A DNA stretch of 64,000 nt from NCBI RefSeq assembly GCF_024346955.1, contig NZ_AP024884.1, positions 992,001-1,056,000 of the forward strand, in the 5' to 3' direction. Positions within the stretch are counted from its first letter, which is position 1, and every line of letters starts with the position of its first letter. Both the position numbers and the translations under genes were made by a program. This DNA comes from Vibrio mangrovi. GTDB taxonomy: Bacteria > Pseudomonadota > Gammaproteobacteria > Enterobacterales > Vibrionaceae. This document shows positions 36,815-48,800 of the stretch, piece after piece. The notes below the pieces were generated by a model. That model searched no databases. It was given only the letters and a program-made list of their open reading frames with translations, and was not told where the DNA came from.

Positions 36815-36840
36815 CAGGGGCGATTCAGCCCTGCATATTT
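36815..36840. terminator. Short hairpin between convergent eptA and glycosyltransferase genes
   Basis: CAGGGGC (36815-36821) and GCCCTG (36828-36833) can pair with one bulged G, and CATATTT follows. It fills the 32-base gap between two convergent genes, so it could end both transcripts, though the stem is short and the T-tract poor. Confidence 0.3.
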
Positions 36841-36843
36841 CGG

Positions 36844-38022
36844 TCAGCCGGATAACGCATTGGTGGTAATCCGGATATTGCCCTGAAGCGGCCGGACTTG
36901 TGATGGAATGAACCGATAAGGTTTAACCAGACTGTCAGACGGCGAATGAAAGAGCCGTCTTAATACTTTAGCGGCGTCAAACGCCGTAATATCACGGATA
37001 TGAACACAGCGTTCTCCCAGCAGACCATATTCTTCAGGATTGGTATGAGTATAAAGCCCGATACATTTCGCATCGGCTGCATCCGCCAGATGGAGTGGCC
37101 CGGTATCACAACTGATAAAAGCATCGGTATATTTCAGAAAACAGGCAAGTTCTCTTAAGCTGGCATTTTTATAAATATGAGCGCCGGATTTCAGCGGTGC
37201 TTCAATTTCAGGTCCCATAATTTCAACCCAGGTGATTTTCTCCTCCGAACTGTGCTCAAACTTATCCAGTATCGCCAACCATGCTTCATCGGAAAGCCAC
37301 TTGTTACCTCTCGCTCCCCGGAAAAACGCAATACACCTCCCTTCATCAGGACAAATCATCCGTCGTTCCGACTGACCTTCTGATAATTCCAGATGACTGA
37401 AACTCATCTGATGCCGAATTTTATGGGCTGGTGTCTGAATCATCTGCGGCAATAGCGACAGACATTTCAGAGCCATGTGTGAATGAGTGGATTGCTCAGG
37501 AAAAGTATGGGTAAAAGCCTGACTATAGTGTTGATTGGTAAATGCGACTTTATTTTTCGCCCGGATCAGAGCGCAGATGATCGAATCCTGTGCCGAGCCA
37601 AATGGCATCAGACAGAGGTCGAATGACGACTTTCTTAACACCGATAAAGTACTGAAACATTGCCGCAGTCTGCTAAAAGAGAACTGACTGAAGACAAATT
37701 TACCGACTCCTATATGGGCAAATATGTCCCGCTGTTGCGGAGATTTAAGCACCAGAGTGATATGGGCATGAGGAAAGGTCTGTCTGACCTGACGGATAAA
37801 TGGTATCAGAAAAACCGTATTTCCCACCCGGCTGTTATTGCGTACGATGACTATACGGTGAACCCTGTTCGTCGGAAGTAAGGCATCATCAAGCATGGTA
37901 CGGTTTTTTATCATTCCCAGAAACCCGTTCAGAAACACAGACATCCGTTTCTTCCGGGCGCGATCAAATCGGCGTAAAGCATTTTTCAGATGTAATTTCG
38001 TGTAGGCCGGTAACCTGCTCAT
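36844..38022 (-). CDS. Family 9 glycosyltransferase (LPS heptosyltransferase-like)
   Basis: The 392-residue protein has the two Rossmann-like halves of GT9 enzymes. The N-terminal half has IVIVRNNSRVGNTVFLIPFIRQ (about 57-78, read in two parts), where the acceptor binds. The C-terminal half has ISCDTGPLHLADAADAKCIGLY, the sugar-nucleotide site. GT9 members add heptose or similar sugars to the LPS core at the inner face of the membrane. It stands downstream of the NRPS exporter but has its own 88-bp upstream gap with a PmrA-type box, so it is probably a separate unit linked in function to eptA rather than to the peptide genes. Confidence 0.85.
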   Translation of the reverse strand: MSRLPAYTKLHLKNALRRFDRARKKRMSVFLNGFLGMIKNRTMLDDALLPTNRVHRIVIVRNNSRVGNTVFLIPFIRQVRQTFPHAHITLVLKSPQQRDIFAHIGVGKFVFSQFSFSRLRQCFSTLSVLRKSSFDLCLMPFGSAQDSIICALIRAKNKVAFTNQHYSQAFTHTFPEQSTHSHMALKCLSLLPQMIQTPAHKIRHQMSFSHLELSEGQSERRMICPDEGRCIAFFRGARGNKWLSDEAWLAILDKFEHSSEEKITWVEIMGPEIEAPLKSGAHIYKNASLRELACFLKYTDAFISCDTGPLHLADAADAKCIGLYTHTNPEEYGLLGERCVHIRDITAFDAAKVLRRLFHSPSDSLVKPYRFIPSQVRPLQGNIRITTNALSG

Positions 38023-38078
38023 TTGCGTCCCCTTAGATTTTCATCTTACTAACTGATGAAAGAGTCTAAGGGGCAAAT

Positions 38079-38095
38079 ATTAAGATTTACTTAAG
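38079..38095 (-). promoter_or_regulatory. PmrA-type box upstream of the glycosyltransferase
   Basis: Read on the minus strand, the half-sites CTTAAG and CTTAAT are separated by TAAAT, an exact match to the two-half-site PmrA consensus (YTTAAK, five bases, YTTAAK). It is 57 bases upstream of the glycosyltransferase start, in its coding direction. Confidence 0.5.
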
Positions 38096-38110
38096 GACCG
38101 GCCTGCCAGT

Positions 38111-39817
38111 CTAAATCGACACCGTAATCCAGCGGTGATCGATCCCTTGCCCCGGTGTGTTTTCCGGTTTCCCGGATACGGAATGATCAACAATCTTACC
38201 GTTTTCAAACTGAATCAGCTGATCCGCCAGATGGAAATAACGGTCATCATGACTAATCACAATCACCAGTTTATTCTGACGTTTCAGCTCAGGGATAATC
38301 CGGGTGTAAAAGATTTCCCGGAAACGGGGATCCTGATCAGCGGCCCACTCATCGTACAGGCAGACCGGCGTATTCTCGATATAAGACATCAGCAACGCCA
38401 GACGCTTTTTCTGCCCCTGAGACATGGCAACGGAAGAAAGTTTGCCATCTTTTGAGGTGACTTTGCTGCCAAGCTCCAGATCCAGCAGGTACTTCTCAAT
38501 CACCGCATCACTTTCCGGTTCTCCGGCTTCGTTCAGGACATGCTCAAACAAGTGAAAGTCAGAAAAGATGGTTGAAAACATCTGTTGATATTCATGCAGT
38601 TCAATCGTGTCTGACACCACCTGCTCATCCAGCCGGATTGTCCCCTGACTCGGCTGATACAACCCGACCAGCAGTTTGGCAAATGTCGATTTACCGCTCC
38701 CGTTACCACCAGTGAGAAATATCGCTTCTCCACGCCGGAATGCAGCATGAACCGGACCAACGTGGAATGTATATTCATCATCACTGTCCGGCTGATACTG
38801 AAACTGAAGATTCTCAACAGACAGCGTTTGCCAGGAATCACACGCTGCTGACGACTCGCTCTCACCTTCGGTGGTACGCTCAAAGTCATCCAGATCAGCC
38901 AGCGCCAGTTCTTCAATCTTGCGGTAAGACGCCGAACAGTCACTGAAGCGGTTGATCGAATCAACCACACTCTGCAACGGATTCACCATATACAGAATGG
39001 TCAGAACAAATGTCACCACGACTTCAAGCGGCACATCGGGAAAATAAACCCGGCTGCCGAAGACAATCACCCCAATCACAAAAAACACCAGAGTGGAAGC
39101 CATACTGCCCAGCATAGTAAAAATCACCGAAACCTTGATACTTCGCTGGCGAATGGCCTTGAAGTTAGGTTCAAGAATCTGGTTGTAGGTAAAACGACGC
39201 CGATTGGCATTGATACTCAGCTCTTTAATCCCGTCAACCAGCGTTCTTAATCCTGAGAACATCTCATCTTCGTATTCCCGCAGCAGCGTGTAGTGACGAA
39301 AACCGATTTTCAGGAAGAACTTTGCAATGATGATAATCGCGGAAATCAAAATAAAGACCACCACAAACAACTGCCAGGAGGTATACATCATGTATCCCAG
39401 ACACAACAGCACACTCACCAGGCTATACATGAAACCGGGCAGGATCAGTAACCCGTCCGACAGCTTCGTCACATCGGTTTTCATCGCAGCCATAACCCGG
39501 TGCCCGCCGATTTTTTCCAGCATTGCATAAGACGTCGACAACAGACGTTTTGCCAGCGCATCCCGGAACTCATAGACAATCCGCGCACTGAGCTTTGCCA
39601 GCAGATAGCGGGAAGTCAGACTGAACAGCAGCACAACGAAAACAGCCCCGACAAAAATCAGGAAAGCATGAGGGCCGGGAGATTTCCCGGCACCAATCAA
39701 ACTGACCTGAGTGGTCATGATTTTCAGCATCAGAATCCCTGCCAGCGCACCAATGACGCTCAGGAATGTTGCCGATAAAATCGACCATTTAAAACGACTT
39801 AAAATGGATTTAAACAT
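38111..39817 (-). CDS. Cyclic-peptide-type ABC exporter (PvdE/SyrD family)
   Basis: The 568-residue protein fuses a six-helix transmembrane domain (about 15-310) to an ATPase domain. Walker A is GGNGSGKST (about 383-391), the signature is MSQGQKKRLALL, and Walker B is VCLYDEWAADQDP, which is the altered form usual in the PvdE/SyrD group. These transporters move non-ribosomal peptides or their precursors across the inner membrane. The gene starts nine bases after the synthetase stop, so it is in the same operon and is the likely exporter of the product. Confidence 0.9.
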   Translation of the reverse strand: MFKSILSRFKWSILSATFLSVIGALAGILMLKIMTTQVSLIGAGKSPGPHAFLIFVGAVFVVLLFSLTSRYLLAKLSARIVYEFRDALAKRLLSTSYAMLEKIGGHRVMAAMKTDVTKLSDGLLILPGFMYSLVSVLLCLGYMMYTSWQLFVVVFILISAIIIIAKFFLKIGFRHYTLLREYEDEMFSGLRTLVDGIKELSINANRRRFTYNQILEPNFKAIRQRSIKVSVIFTMLGSMASTLVFFVIGVIVFGSRVYFPDVPLEVVVTFVLTILYMVNPLQSVVDSINRFSDCSASYRKIEELALADLDDFERTTEGESESSAACDSWQTLSVENLQFQYQPDSDDEYTFHVGPVHAAFRRGEAIFLTGGNGSGKSTFAKLLVGLYQPSQGTIRLDEQVVSDTIELHEYQQMFSTIFSDFHLFEHVLNEAGEPESDAVIEKYLLDLELGSKVTSKDGKLSSVAMSQGQKKRLALLMSYIENTPVCLYDEWAADQDPRFREIFYTRIIPELKRQNKLVIVISHDDRYFHLADQLIQFENGKIVDHSVSGKPENTPGQGIDHRWITVSI

Positions 39818-39826
39818 GTCGCATCC

Positions 39827-42800
39827 TCATCGTTTGAATTCAACTGGTTTGGTATCAGTATGCTTACCGACAGCCGGTAACACAGCATCCTGCCGCTTTG
39901 ATGCTGCACGCAGGGTAATTGCCTGAGAAATCGCAGCACCGGTAGTCGTCACATAAGGATGCATGACCAGAACTTCATGCTCTCCGGGAACCGTAACCAG
40001 CCTGATTTGATCGGTCGGTAAAACCTGATCCCAGCCCAGATAAGGCGCAACAGACGGCGAATCCTGTGCCGCAATCATATCAATGTGAACCGCCAGCGGC
40101 AGCGCCTGATAATCCATCCGGATGAAATCCTTCTGGTGAATCAGCATCTGGCTGAAATAGTGCTCATCCCAGCCGGGAGGAAGACATGCCAGCTGATCGG
40201 CAATATGATAATAATCCTGCCAGTCTCCCTGTTCCGGTAATGCAGTCTCCTGTTCCGGAAGATGTGCAACCAGATACTGGACGATAGCGCGAGCCAGCGT
40301 ACTCGTCAGTTCCTCATCAGACAGATCGGGTTTCTCAACGGTGCCCGGAACCCAGCTATCCAGCATTCCCAGAAACTCAACCGTCTGATCCTGCCCGATC
40401 AACTGCGCGGCGACTTCATAAGCAAGTACACCACCGGAAGACCAGCCGAATAAACGATATGGTCCTTGTGGCTGTGTCCGGCGAATCATCTTCACGTAAC
40501 GTGCCGCCATTTGCTGATACGTTTTCAGTGAAGGTTGCATCCGATCCGGAGCAGACAGTCCGTACACCGGGATATTCTCATCAATCGATGCCGTCAGAGC
40601 CGGGGCATACAACAGCTCTCCGCTGAATTCAGGTACGATAAACAGCGGTGTCTGATTGCCTGTCTCGCGGAACGCAAGCACCCGATCAGCGGCTGGCTGT
40701 GCCGAAGTAGCCTTCCCGGCCAGCAGATGTAAGGTCGGCGTCGCCATCAATGTCGCCAGATCGAAAGTCAACCCGCGTTTTTGTGCCTCACTGACCATCC
40801 TCACGGCCAGCAGTGAATGACCTCCCAGTTCGAAGAAACTATCGTAACGCCCGACCTGTTCTACTCCCAGTACCGACTGCCAGATTTCAGCCAGCGCAGT
40901 CTCCGCTTCTCCCTGCGGCGCTTCATACGCACGCCGGACAAAAGCATCGTCAGCCGGTTCAGGTAAAGCGCGGCGATCCAGCTTACCATTTGCCGTCAGT
41001 GGCATCGCATCCAGTGCGATCCATGCCACCGGCACCATATAGTCCGGCAACTGCCGGGAGACGGACTCACGCAGCTCTTCCGGATCGGCCTGTCCGATAT
41101 AATAAGCCACCAGCTGTTTGTCATCGGTACGACTCTGGCGGGCCTGAACCACTGCATCATCAACACCGGCACAGCAACGGATACAGGTTTCAATTTCACC
41201 CAGCTCAATCCGGAAACCCCGAATTTTCACCTGATCATCATTACGTCCCTGATACTCAATTGTGCCATCGGCCAGCCAGCAGCCCAGATCTCCGGTACGG
41301 TACATACGGACACCAACCTGACCGGAAAACGGATCGTCAAGGAAGGATTCCTCGGTCAGATCCGGGCGGTTCAGATAACCTCTGGCAACCCCGGCACCAC
41401 CGATGTAGATCTCTCCCGTTACACCGATCGGAACCGGCTGTCTGTGACTGTCGAGAATATAAATGGCAGTATTCGCAATCGGTCCGCCAATATGCAAGAT
41501 CTCATCGTCGTGCCGGATAGCGCCGGAAGTCGCAACAACCGTCGTTTCTGTCGGACCGTAGTTATTTACCAGCGTGAAGGTTGCATCCGGTGCCGGATGA
41601 CGTTTCAGCCGGTCACCGCCAACCAGCAGCGTCCGCAAGGTTGGGTGCTCCAGCTTCCGGGAAAATGCCAGCTCAGCAATCGGCGTCGACAGGAACCCGA
41701 CTTCGATCGGTTGCTGTATCCACCATGCCAGCAGTTGGTCCGGATCCCGCGAAATCGCCAGCGACGGCAATGTCAGACGGGCACCGACACAAAGCGGCGG
41801 CCAGATTTCCCACACCGTGGCATCAAAGCCTAATCCGGCAACGGCAGAGACACAGGTTCCGGCTTGCACTTCAAAACGCTGGTTATGCCAGTGCACCAGG
41901 TTGGTCAGGTTGTCATGCCCGACCATCACGCCTTTGGGTTTACCCGTCGAACCTGAGGTATAAATGATATAGGCCAGATTATCCGGACTCAGCCCCGCCG
42001 GACGCAGATTGCTTTCTGGTAATCCAGCCCAGCGGTACGCTTCGTTCTCCATACGAATCACATGAGGACACAGGCGTTCGGCTTCGAAGAAAACTTCAGC
42101 TTCCAGAGCACCATCAGTCAGTACCACATCCGGCATACTATCGGTCAGCATGTACTGTAGACGCTCTGCCGGATAAGCCGGATCCATCGGTACATAAGCG
42201 CCGCCCGCTTTCAGCGTCGCCAGCATGGCAACAATGAATGCCGGTCCCCGGTCGAAGCAGAGTGCGACCCGTTTTTCCGGACCGACACCCAGCGAGCACA
42301 GATAATGGGCAAGCTGGTTCGCCTGAGCGTTGAGTTCACCATAAGTCAGTTGCCGTTCATCACTGATTAGTGCCACCGCCGCCGGATATTGCTGCGCCTG
42401 CGCTTCAAACAGATGATGGACACAGGCATAAGTCCGGGCTTCATTGCGGGTCGCATTGAAATCCGACAACACCTGGCGCCGCAGTTTTTCTGGCAGCACA
42501 CCCACACGGGCAATAGCACAGTCCGGTTTAGCCACTAATGCATTGATCAGTTGTGAGACGGCTTCGGTCATCATGGCAGTGATTTGCTCACCGCACAGTC
42601 GCTCATCGGTCAGAATATCGAGAGAGAATCCCTGTCCGACATGGTCATTGATCGACACACTGATCGGATAGTTCGTTTGCTCCCGGCTGTATATAATATC
42701 GGCATCTCCCGGAATACCCCGGTCTTCCAGTTGTCGGCTTCCGCCATCGTAACGATAGTTCAGCAAACTGCTGAACAACGGCACCTGTGCCGAAATACCA

Positions 42801-45800
42801 CTGCATTGCTGCGCAAGGACCAGTGACGCATGTTCGTATTCAAGCAGTTCTGCAAGACCTTCATGTGTCCGCTGTACTGCGGCTTTGACCGACAGATCAC
42901 CCAGCGATAAACGTAGCGGTAAGGTATTCAGGAACATCCCCAACACCCGGTCGGCACCGTCTCCGGCATCCATCCGGCCGAAGAGTACCGTACCGAATAC
43001 CACATCATCCCGGCCGGTAGTTGCTCTCAGCACCATGCCCCACGCCAGATGGAACAGGCTGGCGGTACTGACACTCTGCTTCCGGGCCTGTTCCCGGATT
43101 CTTTGTGCCAGCGTGTCGTCCAGCGGAACATGGAATTCCTGAATCTGCTGTCCTTCACTCTGAACATCCAGCAGGCCATATGGCGCACAAGGTTCATCGA
43201 TATCTCCCAGTAGCTCCGTAAAGTAAGCTGCCTGTGCATCTTTATCGACACCCAGAGAGGCCTGAGCAACGAAATTCCGGAACGGCAGCGGCTTCGGTAG
43301 CCGATCCGCTTCGCCCCGCAGGTGAGCATGGATTTCTTCAACCAGCAGTTCGAGCGTTGTATGGTCATTACACAAATGGTGGAACAGGAAGCAGACCAGC
43401 CAGCGGTCATTCGCCGGATCGGCCACTTTATAAGCCTCAATCATCGGCGCCCGCTGCACATCCATCCGGGCATGGTCCTGCTCGAAGTAAGCCTGCAACG
43501 TTGCCGTCATATCATCATTCGGCTCCAGATCCAGTGTTTGCAGAGACATCGGCGCTTCCCGCCAGACAACCTGAACCGGTGTTTCCAGCCCTTCCCACAC
43601 AATGGCAGTCCGCAGAATATCGTGGCGGTTGATCACCGGCTGAAGCGCCCGAATGAACGTATCGATAGCTGCTTCATCCGGGAATACCTGGATAAACCGG
43701 TTCACATACGGGTCACCATCCAGTGCCAGCAGATGATGGAACAGAATACCTTCCTGCAACGGCACCAGCGGATAGATATCCTGAATATTGGCACTGCCAC
43801 CTGTCACGGTTGATGTGATGACATCGATCTCTGCTGTCGTCAGTTCAACCAATGGCAGCATTTCCGGCGTAATCATCTCGCATCCGGCCGGAATCAGGTT
43901 TGGCGGAACATCGATGTGATGTTGTGTCGTATCTCCGGAGATTTCAGCAGCCAAGGCAGCCAGTGTCGGCTGGTCAAACAGAGTTTTCACCGCCAGATGA
44001 TAACCTTGCTGACGCAACTGCTCGATCAGCTTAATTGCCAGTAACGAGTGACCGCCCAGTTCGAAGAAATTGTCATGACGCCCGGCCTGCTCAACTCCCA
44101 GCAGAGACTGCCAGATTTCAGCCAGCATCATTTCGGCCTGCCCTTGCGGCGCTTCATAAGCCTGCCGCACAAAAGCATTTTCATCCGGCTCCGGCAGTGC
44201 TTTGCGGTCCAGTTTTCCGTTGGCGGTCAACGGCATGTTGTCTAAAGCAACCCACGCTGCCGGCACCATATATTCCGGTAACTGTGCCGCGACATGTTCG
44301 CGAAGCGTCTCAGCTCCGGCTGCGCCGACATAGTAAGCAACCAGCTGTTGCAGACCGGCACTGTTGGTCCGGGCCTGAACGACCACATTTTCAATTCCGC
44401 TATAACCCCGGATACAGGATTCAATCTCACCCAGCTCGATCCTAAAGCCCCGCAGTTTGACCTGATCATCGTTACGCCCCTGATACTCAATCGTACCGTC
44501 GGGAAGCCAGCGTCCCAGATCTCCGGTCCGGTACATGCGCGCACCGGGCTGACCGGCAAACGGGTCTGCCAGAAAACGGCTTTCCGTCAGATCCGGGCGG
44601 TTCAGATATCCTCTGGCAACACCGGCACCACCGATATAAAGCTCGCCGGTCACACCAGCCGGTGCTGGCTGTCCCTGTCCGTCAAGGATATAAACCGTGG
44701 TATTTGCGATCGGCTGGCCGATATGCAAGGCCACATCATCAGCCTGCACGACCCCCGAAGTTGCCACGACCGTTGTCTCTGTCGGGCCATAGTTATTCAC
44801 CAGCCGGAAAGTGCTGTCCGGTGACGGATGACGGTTCAGCCGGTCGCCGCCAACCAACAGCGCACGTAACGTCGGATGTTGCAGATGACGGGAAAAAGCC
44901 AGTTCAGCGATTGGTGTCGATAAAAATCCGACTTCAATCGGCTGTGCCATCCACCACGCCAGTAACTGGTCCGGATCGCGGGAAACTGATGACTCAGGCA
45001 GAACCAGATAAGCGCCCACGCACAACGGTGGCCAGATTTCCCAGACAGTGGCATCGAATCCCAGCCCGGAAACACTTGAAACACACGATCCCGGCTTGAT
45101 GTCAAACGCCCGATTATGCCAGTGCACCAGATTAGCAAGATTCTGATGTTCAATCATGACGCCTTTCGGCTGTCCGGTTGAGCCCGAGGTATAGATAATA
45201 TAAGCGAGATTGCTGGCTGTCAGATTGATCGTTTCTGCTGCAATATTTTCCTGACTGTGATTCCGCCACGGCACAACCTCACTTCCTATCTCAATCAAAG
45301 ACAGGCGTTCGGGCAGTGTCCCGACGCGCTGACAGAGTTCTGCCGTCGTGATCAGAAGTTCAGGTGCGCTATCCTCCAGCATATAAGCCAGCCGCTCTTG
45401 CGGATAATTCGGATCCATCGGCACATAAGCCCCGCCTGCTTTGAATATTGCCAGCAGCGACACAATCAAATCACAGCTTCGTTCCAGAAGCACGGCCACC
45501 CGGCTGTCAGGGCGAACACCCTGCTCGATCAGCCAGTGAGCCAGTTGGTTCGCCTGTATATTCAGTTGACCATAGGTCAGTTGCTGATTGCCAAAGACCA
45601 CGGCAACCGCTTCTGGCGCAATATCAGCCTGACGCTCAAATAACTCCTGAATACAGTCTCCGACAGGAAACCCGATCCGGGTTTCGTTCAATTCATACAG
45701 AACCCGGTGGCGTTCCGCGGCCGAAAGCACAGTCAGACGACTGACCGGATGCTCCGGTGCCGCTGCCAGTGTTTCAACCAGTTGGGAAACCGCTGCGGCC

Positions 45801-48800
45801 ATCATTTGCGCAATACGTTCACCATCCAGACGTTCATCGACCAGAATATCGAGAGAGAATCCCTGTCCGATATGATCGTTAACAGAAACACTGATCGGAT
45901 AGTTGGTCTGTTCGCGGTGGTACACCACATCGATCTCAGTCCGGATGTTACTGCCTTCCAGCTGTTCACTGCCACCATCGTAGCGGTAGTTAAGCAGACT
46001 ACTGAATAACGGCATCTGAGCCGACATACCGCTACATTGCTGAGCCAGCACCAACGATGCATGTTCGTATTCCAGCAGTTCAGCCAGACTTTCATGGGTA
46101 CGCTGCACCGCAGCTCCGACCGATAAATCGCCCAGAGACAGGCGGATCGGCAGTGTATTGAGGAACATGCCCAACGCACGGTGAGCTCCATCTCCGGCAG
46201 CCATCCGACCGAATAGTACAGTGCCGAACACGATATCATCACGCCCGGTAGTCGCCCGCAGCACCATTCCCCAGGCAAGGTGGAACAGGCTGGCGGTACT
46301 GACGCCCAGTTTCCGGGCCTGTTCACGCAGATGAACAGCCAGCGTCTCATTCAGAGGCAGATGATGCTCCTGAATCTGCTGCCCGGCATTCTGCGCTTCC
46401 AGCAGACCGAACGGCGCACAGGGTTCATCAATATCGCCCAGCCGCTCGCGGAAAAATGCCGCCTGAGTTTCTTTGTCGGCTCCCAGACGAGTCTGAGCGA
46501 CGAAGTTCCGGAATGGCAGTGGTGTCGGAAGCTGATCAAACTGCCCCTGTAGATAAGCACTGACTTCTTCAACCAGCAATTCAAGCGTGGTGTGGTCACT
46601 GTTCAGGTGATGATTGAGCAGACACAACAGCCAGCGGTTCTGCGCCGGATCGTTGACCAGATACGCCATCATTAACGGCGCCTGAGACACATCCAGCCGG
46701 GTCAGTGCCGGGCCAAAACGCTGCTGTAGTGTTGCGATAACATCATCGGATTCAATCTCCAGTGTCGCTACCGGCAGACGGGCTTCACGCCAGACCACCT
46801 GAACCGGCTCTTCCAGCCCGTCCCAGACCATGGCAGTGCGCAGAATATCATGGCGATTGATCACCGACTGCAAGGCTGTCACAAACGCATCCACGCTGTC
46901 TTTGTTGTCAAAGGCCAGAATCATCGGATTCACATAAGGGTCACCTTCCTGTTCCAGCATATGATGGAACAGAATCCCTTCCTGAAGCGGTGCCAGCGGG
47001 TAAATATCCTGAATATTCGCCATACCACCGGTTACCTGTTCAGCCACGGTGTCGATCTGTGCCTGAGTTAAGTCAACCAGCGGCAGCATATCCGGTGTAA
47101 TCGCTTTGCAGTCTGCCGGGATCAGGTTCGGCGGAATGACCATCTCTGATTTTGCCGGCGTATCCGCCAGTTGGGCAGCCAGTTCTGCCAGTGATGGCTG
47201 ATCGAACAGGGTTTTCACCGTGAGATGATAGTCTTCCTGACGCAGCGATTCGATCAGCCGGATCGCCAGCAGTGAATGCCCGCCCAGTTCAAAGAAATTA
47301 TCATGGCGGCCGACTCTGGAAATTCCCAGTAAAGTCTGCCAGATCTCTGCCAGCGTTGTTTCCGCGTCACCCTGCGGTGCTTCATAAGCCCGCCGGATAA
47401 AGGCCGCCTCATCCGGTGCCGGCAGTACTTTACGGTTCACTTTACCGTTTGGCGTCAGTGGCATCTGCGCCAGCGCGACATAGGCCGCAGGCACCATATG
47501 TTCCGGCAGCCGTTCTCCCAGCTCGGCTTTCAGTGTTTCCAGCACAATCTCATTGTCACCGCTGACGTAATAGGCCACCAGATGTTTTTCCTGTGTGCCG
47601 CGCGCAATGACGACGGCTTCCTGAATGCCCTGACAGCTTTGCAGAGCAGAAGCAATCTCACCTAATTCGATGCGGAATCCGCGAATTTTCACCTGATCGT
47701 CATTGCGGCCCTGATATTCAATCGTCCCGTCCGCCAGCCAGCGGCCAACGTCACCGGTCCGGTACATTCTCGCGCCCGCTTGCGGTGCAAACGGATCATC
47801 AAGGAAACGTTCCGCCGTCAGTTCCGGACGATTCAGATAGCCACGGGCCACCTGCACACCACCGATATACAGCTCGCCACTCACACCCATCGCCACCGGA
47901 TGACCCTGTTCATCCAGCACATACATCCGGGTGTTATCCACCGGAGCACCGATTGAGATACGATCTCCCGTCAGTGTTCGCGGACAGTGCCAGGCCGTCA
48001 CATCCACCGCAGCTTCTGTCGGGCCATACAGGTTATGCAGTTCAACGTGCGGCAGACAGGCATACGTTTTTCTGACCGCCGCAGCCGACAGAGCTTCACC
48101 ACTACAGAAAATCAGCCGCAGACTCGGACAGGCACCTTCGGGCAGACTTTCCAGGAACGTCAGTAACATCGGCGGTACAAAGTGCAGAATGGAAACCTGA
48201 CGCATCTCGATCAGACGCCGTAAATAATCCGGATCTTTATGTCCTTCCGGTTTGGCCATCACCAGCGTTGCTCCGGCCCAGATCGGGCAGAAGAATTCCC
48301 ATACCGAGACATCGAAGCTGAACGGCGTTTTCTGTAATACCACATCGTCCGGGCCAAAGCCGTAATCATCTTTCATCCAGCGTAGCCGGTTGACCACACC
48401 CCGGTGCTCATTCATCACCCCTTTCGGTTTACCCGTTGAGCCTGAGGTATAAATCACATAAGCCATATCCCGGCTGGTCAGTCCCAGTTCGGCTACCGGA
48501 AGATTATGCGCCGCACAGTTTTCCCACGGACGCAGCGCGCCTTCCATATCGATCACCGTCACACCAGCCGGCACATCGCCCAAGCGGGGCAACAGTGTCT
48601 GCGTGGTAATCAGTGCCACCGGTCTACTATCTTCCATCATGTAAGTCAGACGATCTTCGGGATAGCCCGGATCCAGCGGTACATAAGCACCACCCGATTT
48701 CAGAATCGCGACCAGTGCCACCACCAGATCACAGCTACGCTCCAGCGATACCGCCACCCGGCTGTCAGGACGCACACCCTGTCCGGTCAGCCAGTGAGCC

